Part shown: in pieces, positions 1-7,070 of the stretch | Numbering within the stretch: position 1 is the stretch's first letter | Layout: each line of letters opens with the position of its first letter | Source: Actinomycetota bacterium | GTDB lineage: Bacteria; Actinomycetota; Thermoleophilia; RBG-16-64-13 | Direction of reading: 5' to 3' | Assembly: GCA_003157225.1 (NCBI GenBank) | Contig: PMIZ01000151.1 | Location: forward strand, 7,565-17,051 | Length of the DNA stretch: 9,487 nt | Notes under the pieces: generated by a model | Database searches by the model: none | Seen by the model: the letters and a program-made list of their open reading frames with translations, nothing else | Told to the model about the DNA's origin: nothing | Program-made: the position numbers and the translations under genes

Positions 1-1
1 C

Positions 2-1528
2 AACTTCCTCTCGCCGTTCTGGAACCGCCGCACCGACATCTACGGCGGAAGCGCCGAGAACCGGAGCCGCTTCACCTGCCAGGTCGTGTCCGAGATCAAG
101 CGGCTCTGCGGCGCGGACTTCCCGGTCACGGTGTGCATCAACGGCCTCGAGGTAGGCCAGATCTGCGGCGTCGACGACAAGACGTGCATCACCAACGAGA
201 CGGCCAAGGAGCACGCGCACTTCATCGAAAAGGCCGGAGCCGACGGCATCATGGTGCGCAGCCACTGGATCGGCTACCACGAGGCCGCCTACCTCTGCGA
301 CGCGCTCTTCTTCCCCGAAGCCCCCATCCCCCTCGAGGACTTCCCCAAGGAGTACTACACCGAGGGCAAGGGCGCGGGCGCCAACATGAACCTGGCTGCG
401 GGCGTCAAGAGCGCGGTCAACATCCCCGTCATCGTAGTGGGCAGGCTTGACATGGACCTGGGCGAGCAGATCCTCACCGAGGGCAAGGCCGACTTCATCG
501 GCATGACCAGGCGCCTGCACGCCGACCCCAACTACATGAACAAGGTCAAAGAAGGCAGGCTGGACGATATCGCCCCCTGCACCGGCTGCGACAACTGCCT
601 GGGCAGCAAGCGCTGCCGCATCAATGCCCTCATGGGTCTTCCGGTCAACACCATAGAGAAGGCCGACAAGAAGAAGAAGGTGCTCGTCATCGGCGGCGGT
701 CCCTCCGGCATGGAAGCCGCCCGGGTGTCGGCGCTACGCGGTCACGACGTGACCCTTATCGAGAAGCAAACCATCCTGGGCGGCCTGCTTCCCATCGCCG
801 CGATGGTCAAGGGCTCGCATCCCGAGGACGTAACGCTCATCATCAAGTATCTCAGCGGGCAGATCCGCAAGCTGGGCGTCAAGGTGCAGTTGGGCAAAGA
901 GGCCGACGTGGCGACGATCCAGCAGCTGAAGCCAGACGTGGTCTATGTGGCCACGGGTGCTCAGCAGACTATCCCCAACATCAAGGGGATCGACCGCAAG
1001 GACGTGGTCGCCGGCGGCGACCTGCACAACAAGCTGAAGTTCTACGCCCGTTTCTTCACTCCATACACGCTGCGCGCGCTGACCAAGATGTACATGCCGG
1101 GCATCGGCAAGAACGTCGTCGTAATCGGCGGCGCCCTCCAGGGATGTGAGTTGGCCGAGTTCCTGGTCAAACGTGGACGCTGCGTGACCATCGTCGAGAA
1201 GTCCGACAAGCTGGGCGAGGGGATGGTCGAGGCCCTCTTTGGCTACATGAACATCTGGTTCAAGAAGAAGGGCGTCCGCACGATCACCGGGGTCCGGGAG
1301 TTCGTGAGCATCGACGATAGGGGCCTGACCATCATCACCAAAGAAGGCATCAAGCAGACCCTCAAGGCCGACACCTACGTCTCGGCGCTGCCGCTCACGG
1401 CCAAGCCCGACCTGGCGACGGCGCTGCAGGGCAAGGTCCCGGAGCTCTATGCTCTCGGTGACTGCGCGCAGCCGGGCCTCATCGCCGACGCGGTGGGTAC
1501 CGGCCTAAGGACGGCACGGACGGTATGA
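2..1528 (+). CDS. NADH:flavin oxidoreductase, Fe-S / FAD old-yellow-enzyme type (2,4-dienoyl-CoA reductase-like), 5' partial
   Basis: The frame is open from base 2, so the start lies upstream; the GTG at 86 is internal. It opens with N-F-L-S-P and then Y-G-G-S-x-E-N-R-x-R-F (about 44-73), the old-yellow-enzyme signature. The I-G-Y-H-E-A motif (His codon 278-280) matches the catalytic His region of 2,4-dienoyl-CoA reductase; the usual catalytic Tyr would lie just before the window. Cysteine codons at 578, 587, 596 and 614 form an Fe-S site. A GGGPSG dinucleotide motif (about 680-709) marks the FAD domain, GGALQG (about 1122-1142) the NAD(P)H domain, and A-L-G-D-C (about 1450-1470) the C-terminal FAD contact. 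508 residues are present; by family length some 180 are missing. By family it reduces an activated C=C bond using NAD(P)H through FAD, Fe-S and FMN. The stop overlaps the next start as ATGA, implying coupled translation. Substrate unknown. Confidence 0.9.
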   Translation, partial: NFLSPFWNRRTDIYGGSAENRSRFTCQVVSEIKRLCGADFPVTVCINGLEVGQICGVDDKTCITNETAKEHAHFIEKAGADGIMVRSHWIGYHEAAYLCDALFFPEAPIPLEDFPKEYYTEGKGAGANMNLAAGVKSAVNIPVIVVGRLDMDLGEQILTEGKADFIGMTRRLHADPNYMNKVKEGRLDDIAPCTGCDNCLGSKRCRINALMGLPVNTIEKADKKKKVLVIGGGPSGMEAARVSALRGHDVTLIEKQTILGGLLPIAAMVKGSHPEDVTLIIKYLSGQIRKLGVKVQLGKEADVATIQQLKPDVVYVATGAQQTIPNIKGIDRKDVVAGGDLHNKLKFYARFFTPYTLRALTKMYMPGIGKNVVVIGGALQGCELAEFLVKRGRCVTIVEKSDKLGEGMVEALFGYMNIWFKKKGVRTITGVREFVSIDDRGLTIITKEGIKQTLKADTYVSALPLTAKPDLATALQGKVPELYALGDCAQPGLIADAVGTGLRTARTV

Positions 1529-3402
1529 ACGGCTACATGGGCAAGCTGCTGTTCGTCGATCTGGCGAACAGCACGTTCCATGAGGAGGAGCTGTCGGAGA
1601 CGATGGCGCGGAAGTTCGTGGGTGGCTACGGCGTCGGGGCCCGCGTCATCATGGAGCGGATGAAGCCCGGTGTCGACCCCCTCAGCCCGGACAACATCTT
1701 CGGTATTGGCACGGGCCCGCTGACTCTCTCCGGCGTCTACTCCAGCTGCCGTTTCGCCACCATGGGCAAATCCCCCCTGACCGGCTTCTGGGGCGACGCG
1801 AACTGTGGAGGCGACTTCGGCAATTCGCTCAAGGGCTCCGGCTACGACATCGTCTTCTTTGAAGGGAAGGCGGAGCATCCGGTCTACCTGCTGATAGACA
1901 ACGGCCGGGTGGAGATAAAGGACGCCCGCGCTCTCTGGGGCAAGGACACTACGCTCACCGAACAACTGGTTCGGCAAGAGAACGGCAACAACCGGTTGAA
2001 GGTGGCGGTGATCGGCCCGGGAGGCGAGCGTCTCTCGAGGATAGCGGCCGTCATGAACGACCGGGGGAGGGCCGCCGCCAGGTCCGGTCTCGGAGCGGTC
2101 ATGGGGTCGAAGAACCTCAAGGCGGTTGCGTGCACGGGTTCCCTGAAGCCCGACATACTCGACAAGGCGCGGGTGCAGGCCTTGATGAGAGAGATGATCA
2201 AGGAGACAAAGGAGAACCCCTCGGGCATGTTCTTCGGCCTCAGCCACGGTGGAACGCCCGGCGCCATGGTCATGCACATGCACGATCACGATGTGCCCAT
2301 CAAGAACTGGGGTGGCAACACCGTCGAGGACTTCCCGGAGTCGAAATGGGAATCGGTCGCCTATGGCGGCATGGCCAAGTACGTCAGCAAGAAGTACGCC
2401 TGCGTAGGCTGCCCGGTCGGCTGCGGCGGGGAGCTCACGGTCGAGGAGGGGAAATACCCGGTCCGTGACTCACACAAGCCCGAGTACGAAACGCTGGCCG
2501 CGTTCGGGCCCATGTGCCTCAACGACAACATGGAGTCCCTCATCTACGAGAACGAGCTGTGCAACCTGTATGGGCTCGATACCATCTCGGCTGGCGCCAC
2601 CGTGGCGTTCGCCATCGACTGCTATGAGAACGGGATCCTCTCCAAGGCCGACACCGACGGCCTGGAGCTGACGTGGGGCAACAGCGACTCCCACGTGGCC
2701 GTGCTCGAGAAGATGTGCCGTCGCGAGGGCATCGGCGACGTGCTTGCCGACGGGGCCAAATGGGCTGCCCAGAAGATCGGCGGGGGAGCGGAGAGCCTCG
2801 CCATGCACGCCGGCGGCGAGATGCTCGCCATGCATGATCCCCGCTGTTTCCCCGGCTGGGGGGCCACCTACATATCCGACGCGACGCCGGGCAGGCACAC
2901 CCGGGGAGGAACAGCGTTTCCCGAGCACGGGGGCGTGAACGAGATCGCCTATGCCGGCCTGGGAGTGCCCTTCAAACTCGAACCGTACGACCCTGCCGGC
3001 AAGGGCAAGTACCATGCCTTGCTCGCCGGGTGGCAGCACTGGGTGAACACCTCGGGCGCCTGTCTCTTCGGCATCGACAGCATGCCCCTGGATTTCGTCG
3101 GCTGCATGAACGCCATCACCGGTTGGGGTCTCGACTACGCGGAGATCATCGAGACGGGCAACCGGATCACGACTCTGCTTCACGCCTTCAACCTGCGCGA
3201 GGGGTTCAAACCCGAGGACTTCCAACTGCCTGAGAGGGCGAGAGGCAATCCTCCGCTGCCGACTGGACGCCTTGAAGGCGTGACCATCGATTCGGAGGGC
3301 CTCAAGCAGCAGTTCTACGAGGCGATGGGCTTCGACGTCCTGACCGGGGCCATCGACAAGGACCAGATTGTCGCCCTCGGCCTGCAAGATGTAGTGTCGT
3401 AG
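1525..3402 (+). CDS. Aldehyde:ferredoxin oxidoreductase (AOR) family tungstopterin protein A
   Basis: This 625-residue protein has full AOR-family length. The N-terminus (G-Y-M-G-K-L-L-F-V-D-L), the S-P-L-T-G-F-W motif and G-L-G-A-V-M-G-S-K-N-L-K-A-V are typical of the AOR N-terminal domain. Cys293-x2-Cys296-x3-Cys300, with Cys513, fits the four ligands of the [4Fe-4S] cluster next to the pterin. The two pterin-binding D-x-x-G-L-(C/D) motifs of the family appear as N347-L-Y-G-L-D and N508-T-S-G-A-C, so both Asp are replaced by Asn. The family oxidises aldehydes to acids, or runs the reverse, with ferredoxin; a distant branch (BamB) takes part in aromatic ring reduction. Substrate cannot be read here. 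The ATG at 1525 overlaps the upstream stop, has no strong Shine-Dalgarno, and matches the family N-terminus. It is probably cytoplasmic, with no signal peptide. The stop is TAG. Confidence 0.92.
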   Translation: MNGYMGKLLFVDLANSTFHEEELSETMARKFVGGYGVGARVIMERMKPGVDPLSPDNIFGIGTGPLTLSGVYSSCRFATMGKSPLTGFWGDANCGGDFGNSLKGSGYDIVFFEGKAEHPVYLLIDNGRVEIKDARALWGKDTTLTEQLVRQENGNNRLKVAVIGPGGERLSRIAAVMNDRGRAAARSGLGAVMGSKNLKAVACTGSLKPDILDKARVQALMREMIKETKENPSGMFFGLSHGGTPGAMVMHMHDHDVPIKNWGGNTVEDFPESKWESVAYGGMAKYVSKKYACVGCPVGCGGELTVEEGKYPVRDSHKPEYETLAAFGPMCLNDNMESLIYENELCNLYGLDTISAGATVAFAIDCYENGILSKADTDGLELTWGNSDSHVAVLEKMCRREGIGDVLADGAKWAAQKIGGGAESLAMHAGGEMLAMHDPRCFPGWGATYISDATPGRHTRGGTAFPEHGGVNEIAYAGLGVPFKLEPYDPAGKGKYHALLAGWQHWVNTSGACLFGIDSMPLDFVGCMNAITGWGLDYAEIIETGNRITTLLHAFNLREGFKPEDFQLPERARGNPPLPTGRLEGVTIDSEGLKQQFYEAMGFDVLTGAIDKDQIVALGLQDVVS

Positions 3403-3422
3403 ATGACGCGACGAGTCAACCC

Positions 3423-3437
3423 TCAACCTGGAGTTGA
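3423..3437 (+). promoter_or_regulatory. Small hairpin over the ribosome binding site of SDR 1
   Basis: TCAAC (3423-3427) can pair with GTTGA (3433-3437) around the 5-nt loop CTGGA, placing the GGAG partly in the stem. A second TCAACC copy at 3416-3421 offers an alternative partner. The 5-bp stem is weak and could be chance; a role in tuning translation after AOR A is inference only. Confidence 0.25.
3430..3433 (+). promoter_or_regulatory. Ribosome binding site of SDR 1
   Basis: GGAG lies 4 nt before the ATG at 3438 and 7 nt before the ATG at 3441. The second ATG has the better spacing, so the protein may start at 3441, one Met shorter. The site lies in the loop and stem of a small inverted repeat (3423-3437). 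Confidence 0.6.
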
Positions 3438-4271
3438 ATGATGTTACTGGAGAGTAAGGTAGCGATCGTCACCGGTGGCGCTAAGGGCATGGGCAGAGGC
3501 ATCGCCCTCAAGTTCGCCCAAGAGGGGGCGAACGTCGTGGTTTGCGACCTCGATTTGGACGGTTGCAAGAGTGTGGCCGGCGAGGTAGCTGCCGCGGGCG
3601 GGAAGGCCCTCGCCTTCAAGACGGACATCACCAAGAGCGCCGAGATCGCGGAGATGGTCAAGGGTACTCTCGCCGAGTTCGGCACCATCGACATCCTCAT
3701 CAATTGCGCAGGCGGCGTCCCCGGCACACACGCGAGTGGCGCGACCGGCACCTTCGACGAAGCCGAATGGAACCGGATCATCGGCATCAACCTCACGGGC
3801 CCCTGGCTGGTGACCGACGCCGTCCTCCCCACGATGAAGAAGAGCGGGTCGGGCAAGATCGTCTTCATATCGTCCATGGGCGCCGTCTCGCCGGTCGTCC
3901 CAGTGCTCCACTACCACGCGGCCAAGGCCGGCATCATAGGACTTTCCCTCAATCTGGCCTTCGAGCTTGCTCCGCTCGACATTCGCGTGAACACGATCGT
4001 TCCCGGCCCCATTGAGACCACCTTCTGGGATTCGCTACTGCCTGCCGGTCCCGAGAGAGACACCTTCTTCTCGGCGTTGGCGGAGCACGAGGTGCCGCTC
4101 AAGAGGATGGGAACGGCCGACGACATCGCGGGGGCGGCCCTCTTCTTGGCCTCGGACCTCTCGGCGTATGTGACGGGACAGACGCTGTGTGTGGCCGGTG
4201 GTCAACCCATGCAGTCACACAACACCGTATTCAACATCGAGCGCTACCTGAAAAGCCGAGGCCTGCTATGA
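3438..4271 (+). CDS. Short-chain dehydrogenase/reductase (SDR) 1, classical type
   Basis: This 277-residue classical SDR has a Rossmann fold. T12-G-G-A-K-G-M-G is the TGxxxGxG cofactor loop. Asp37 at the end of the second strand suggests NAD(H) over NADP(H). N89-C-A-G stands for NNAG. Asn118, Ser146, Tyr159 and Lys163 (Y-H-A-A-K) form the complete catalytic tetrad. P-G-P-I-E-T follows in the usual place, and the C-terminus runs about 20 residues beyond the G-Q-T-L-C-V-A-G-G core end. By family it interconverts a hydroxyl and a ketone, probably of a ring or acyl intermediate in this pathway. It lies 35 bp after AOR A and overlaps SDR 2 by ATGA. FabG-like, BadH-like or phloroglucinol-reductase-like roles are all possible; the sequence does not separate them. 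Confidence 0.93.
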   Translation: MMLLESKVAIVTGGAKGMGRGIALKFAQEGANVVVCDLDLDGCKSVAGEVAAAGGKALAFKTDITKSAEIAEMVKGTLAEFGTIDILINCAGGVPGTHASGATGTFDEAEWNRIIGINLTGPWLVTDAVLPTMKKSGSGKIVFISSMGAVSPVVPVLHYHAAKAGIIGLSLNLAFELAPLDIRVNTIVPGPIETTFWDSLLPAGPERDTFFSALAEHEVPLKRMGTADDIAGAALFLASDLSAYVTGQTLCVAGGQPMQSHNTVFNIERYLKSRGLL

Positions 4272-5119
4272 ATAACCTGAACGGCAAAGTCGCCCTAGTC
4301 ACCGGTGCGGCAGCCAAGCGGAGCATGGGTCGTGCGATCGCGGTCCAGCTTGCCAAGGACGGCGCCGACGTGGTGGTCGCCGACAAGTTCGTTGTGCCCA
4401 AAAGCATCTGGGTGGAAGACGAGGCCTGGAAAGGCTTGGACGCCGTGGTCGGCGAGATCGAGGCTGAGGGCAAGAAAGGCCTCGCCATAACGGTCGACGT
4501 CAGTCGGAGCGCCGACGTGGACGCAATGGTCTCCAAGACGATGGAGAAGTTCGGCACGATCGACATCCTCGTGCACTGCGTAGGCATACGCGGTCCGGTG
4601 CCAGTCCCGGTTGTCGACCTGGATGAGTCCACCTGGAAGATGCTTCTCGATGTCAACCTCACGGGCGCTTTCCTGGTCTCGAAGGCAGTGGCCAAGACCA
4701 TGATCCCCCAGCCCGAGGGCAAGAAGATCGTTCTCGTGTCGTCCATGGCGGGTGTGGGGCCCTATCCGGGTGGCGCGGGCTACGCCGCGTCCAAGCATGG
4801 CTTGCTCGGGCTGATGAAGACCCTGGCCAGGGAACTCGCGCCCTACAAGATCAACGTAAACGCCATCAACCCCGGAGGATTCGACACGAACTTCCGGGAC
4901 GATAGCGTTGCCAAGCAAGCCAATGACCGGGGCATGACCGTAGAGCAATCGCTGAAGGCCGGCACAACCGGTCCCAGCGGGCAGGCGGGCCCGCCGCCGA
5001 TCCCCTTGGGCCGTCTGGGCACTCCTCAGGACATTGCCGATCTCGTGTCGTTCCTCGTGTCCGAGCGCGCAAAGTACATCACCGGGGAAGACGTGAACCT
5101 TTCGGGAGGCGCGAGCTGA
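4268..5119 (+). CDS. Short-chain dehydrogenase/reductase (SDR) 2, variant cofactor loop
   Basis: I start this 283-residue SDR at ATG 4268, which overlaps the previous stop (ATGA) and gives the normal N-terminus (N-G-K-V-A-L-V-T-G). The frame runs open back to a GTG at 4187, but that would add 27 residues inside SDR 1. The cofactor loop is T12-G-A-A-A-K-R-S-M-G-R, two residues longer than TGxxxGxG and with Ser for the middle Gly. Asp39 suggests NAD(H). A stretch of about 11 extra residues follows the second strand. NNAG is replaced by H-C-V-G. Asn130, Ser159, Tyr172 and Lys176 (Y-A-A-S-K) are intact, so it should be active. A Gly/Pro-rich insert precedes the P-L-G-R-L-G-T-P motif. It is a diverged paralogue of SDR 1 (both share F-G-T-I-D-I-L), and probably acts on a different intermediate of the same route. 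Confidence 0.92.
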   Translation: MNNLNGKVALVTGAAAKRSMGRAIAVQLAKDGADVVVADKFVVPKSIWVEDEAWKGLDAVVGEIEAEGKKGLAITVDVSRSADVDAMVSKTMEKFGTIDILVHCVGIRGPVPVPVVDLDESTWKMLLDVNLTGAFLVSKAVAKTMIPQPEGKKIVLVSSMAGVGPYPGGAGYAASKHGLLGLMKTLARELAPYKINVNAINPGGFDTNFRDDSVAKQANDRGMTVEQSLKAGTTGPSGQAGPPPIPLGRLGTPQDIADLVSFLVSERAKYITGEDVNLSGGAS

Positions 5120-5139
5120 CCTCGACTGAGCCGAGCTGA
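5112..5139 (+). repeat. Short direct repeat at the end of SDR 2
   Basis: CGAGCTGA occurs at 5112-5119, where it contains the SDR 2 stop codon, and again at 5132-5139, with a related CGACTGA between them at about 10-bp spacing. The copies lie in the 35-bp gap before AOR B. They look like a local duplication; no function is evident. Confidence 0.4.
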
Positions 5140-5141
5140 AG

Positions 5142-5147
5142 AAGGAG
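5142..5147 (+). promoter_or_regulatory. Ribosome binding site of AOR B
   Basis: AAGGAG ends 7 nt before the ATG at 5155, the best Shine-Dalgarno in the window, and fixes the start of AOR B. Its strength suggests AOR B is translated independently rather than only by coupling. Confidence 0.8.
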
Positions 5148-5154
5148 CCATCGC

Positions 5155-6993
5155 ATGCCAGAAGAGCCCTACACACTGCGGATCCTCCGCGTCGATCTCG
5201 ACAGCGGGACGATCACCGAGGAACACATCGACGGCGAGACAACCGCGAAATACGTAGGGGGGACCGGGCTGGCCACAAAGTATCTGTGGGAAGAAGTGCC
5301 CGCGGGGGTCAAATGGAACGATCCCGAGAACAGGATAACCTTCTTCACGGGACCGCTGGCCGGCACCCGGGTCTGCGGGTCTGGTACCTTCTCGGTGACG
5401 ACGTTGGGCGCGTGCACCGGCATGTGTGGCACCTCGCAGGCCAACGGGTTCTACGGCGCCTTCATGCGTCAGAACGGCATCGACGGCATCATCGTGCAAG
5501 GGGCGTCCGACAGATGGGTCCGCCTGCACATCGAAGACGGTGAGCTTCACGTGCTCCCCGCGGAGCATCTGCTCGGCCTCGACACCTGGGAGACCGAGGA
5601 CGCGGTGACCAAGGAGATCGGCAAGAAGTGCAGCGTCTACAGCATCGGCCCCGCAGGTGAGCATCTCGTCCGCTTCGCGGCCATCGTTGGCGACCGCGGT
5701 CACGTGGCCGCGCACAACGGGGTCGGCGCGGTCATGGGTTCCAAGAAGATCAAGTGCCTTTCGGCTGCAAAGGGAGACATCAAGCCGCGGGTACTCGATC
5801 AAAAGAGTCTGGTGGAGCACGCTAAGAAACTGGCCGCATTCACCAAGGAGGTCGACCAGGGCCTGGTCAACTTCGGTACCAACGCCGGTCTCACCCCGCT
5901 TGGCATGATGGGCGCGGTGCCCATGCGCAACTACACCACCAACGTGTGGCCCGAAGACAACAAATACGTGCCCGAGTACATGCGGGCGCACAACAAGGCC
6001 AAACCCTCGTCGTGCTGGGCTTGCAGTGTGGCGCACTGCCGCATCATGACGATCTCGGAGGGGCGCTACAAAGGCTTCGTGGGCGAGGAGCCCGAGTATG
6101 AAGCCACGGCTGAGATGGGTCCACTGATCGGCATGACCGAGCCGAACGACACGATCTACCTCGCCAACATCGTCGACCGGATGGGCTTCGATGTCAACGA
6201 ATCGGGCTACATGATCGCCTGGCTCATGGAGTGCTACGAAAAAGGCTACCTGACCAAGGACGATTTCGACGGCATCGAGATGAAGTAGGGCGACCCCGAG
6301 GCGGTCGACGCCATGCTCCGCAAGATCGCCCACCGCGAAGGCTGCGGCGACCTGTTCGCCGACGGCACGAAGCGATCCGCCGAACGGCTGGGCGGAGAAG
6401 CTCAAAACTGCTGCGTCTACACCCTGAAAGGTGCGTCTCCTCGCGGCCACGACCACCGGGGCAAATGGGATGAGTTGCTTGACACCTGCTTCGCGAACAC
6501 CGGCACAATCGAGAGCGGCGGCCACCTCTTTACGCCGCCCAATCTGGGCCTTGAGCGCGTGAAAGACCGTTTCGACCCGCTCGCCATGTCGACCATGAAC
6601 GCCAAGCTGAACGGCGGTCGCAACGTCGAGGACTCGCTCGGCATCTGCCGGCTCTGCACCCCGAGTCTGGCCATGACTCTAGATGTTATCAAAGACGTGA
6701 CGGGCTGGGAGTGGAAGACGGAGGAGGCCATCGAAATGGGCCTCCGCATCGTGAACCTCATGCGGATGTTCAACTTTCGCCACGGGCTGACGAAGGAGAT
6801 GGAAGCTCCTTCCGTGCGGTACAGCTCGACCCCCGTCGACGGGCCGGCCGCCGGCTACGGTATCGCCGAGCACTGGGACGCCATTCGCGACAATTACTAC
6901 GAACAGATGGGTTGGGATGTGGAGACGGGCAGACCGACACCCGAGACGCTGGAGAGGTTCGGTCTGACAGAGCTTGTCGCGAAGTATTCATAG
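5155..6993 (+). CDS. AOR-family tungstopterin protein B, interrupted by one in-frame TAG (residue 378)
   Basis: Read through the TAG at 6286-6288, the frame gives 612 residues, normal AOR length and collinear with AOR A. Before the TAG are the N-terminal domain (Y-V-G-G-T-G-L-A), G-V-G-A-V-M-G-S-K-K-I-K, Cys287-x2-Cys290-x4-Cys295 and the pterin motif D341-R-M-G-F-D. After it come G-D-P-E-A, H-R-E-G-C-G-D-L-F-A-D-G, the second pterin motif D493-S-L-G-I-C with the likely fourth cluster ligand Cys498, and a normal AOR C-terminus. The first 377 residues alone would lack one cluster ligand and half the pterin site. The part after the TAG has an ATG at 6313 but no Shine-Dalgarno. Unlike AOR A, both pterin Asp are kept. 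By family it is a ferredoxin-linked aldehyde/acid or related oxidoreductase, substrate unknown. It could be a fresh pseudogene, a sequence error, or a recoded gene. Confidence 0.85.
6286..6288 (+). other. In-frame TAG inside the AOR B gene
   Basis: The codon lies 32 residues after Asp346. In AOR A, Trp384 (TGG 2674-2676) lies 32 residues after the matching Asp352, so TAG replaces the aromatic residue of the W-G-(D/N) motif and differs from TGG by one base. A 5-bp inverted repeat, CGACC 6291-6295 with GGTCG 6303-6307, begins 2 nt downstream, but such pairings are common in GC-rich DNA. Confidence 0.9.
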
Positions 6994-7013
6994 AGCTCAG
7001 GGGCGCTGAGCTC
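6993..7013 (+). promoter_or_regulatory. Intercistronic hairpin after AOR B
   Basis: GAGCTCAG (6993-7000) and CTGAGCTC (7006-7013) form a perfect 8-bp stem with a 5-nt loop, starting on the last base of the AOR B stop codon. No T-run follows, so it is not a standard intrinsic terminator. A second, weaker GC pairing (7019-7023 with 7032-7036) follows. It could protect the 3' end of the upstream mRNA or lower transcription into the next gene; this is inference. Confidence 0.55.
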
Positions 7014-7053
7014 GAAAGGCGCCGGCCCGGGGGCGCGTGTCGTGTTCATTCGG

Positions 7054-7059
7054 AGGAGG
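7054..7059 (+). promoter_or_regulatory. Ribosome binding site of the transhydroxylase-like gene
   Basis: AGGAGG lies 11 nt before the ATG at 7071, inside the GGAGGAGGG run at 7052-7060. The spacing is slightly long, but no other start fits the frame, and the N-terminus that follows suits the family. Confidence 0.7.
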
Positions 7060-7070
7060 GACTGTAACTG

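Noticed and set aside
86..88. GTG at 86 as the start of the OYE-type gene
   Set aside because: The upstream codons from base 2 encode the conserved N-F-L-S-P and Y-G-G-S-x-E-N-R motifs, so the gene starts before the window.
4187..4267. GTG start at 4187 for SDR 2
   Set aside because: It would add 27 residues that belong to the SDR 1 coding region in another frame. ATG 4268 overlaps the SDR 1 stop and gives the normal SDR N-terminus.
6291..6307. A pyrrolysine-insertion-type structure after the internal TAG
   Set aside because: Only a 5-bp stem with a 7-nt loop is seen, which is expected by chance in GC-rich DNA. It is not evidence of recoding.
5026..6525. A 499-codon open frame on the minus strand opposite AOR B
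   Set aside because: It is a by-product of G/C-rich third codon positions in the plus-strand gene. Its translation shows no recognisable motifs, and the plus-strand AOR motifs are clear.
6313..6993. Separate 226-residue gene starting at ATG 6313
   Set aside because: It is in the same frame as AOR B, lacks a Shine-Dalgarno, and begins in the middle of an AOR domain, 24 bases after the in-frame TAG. It is the second part of AOR B.
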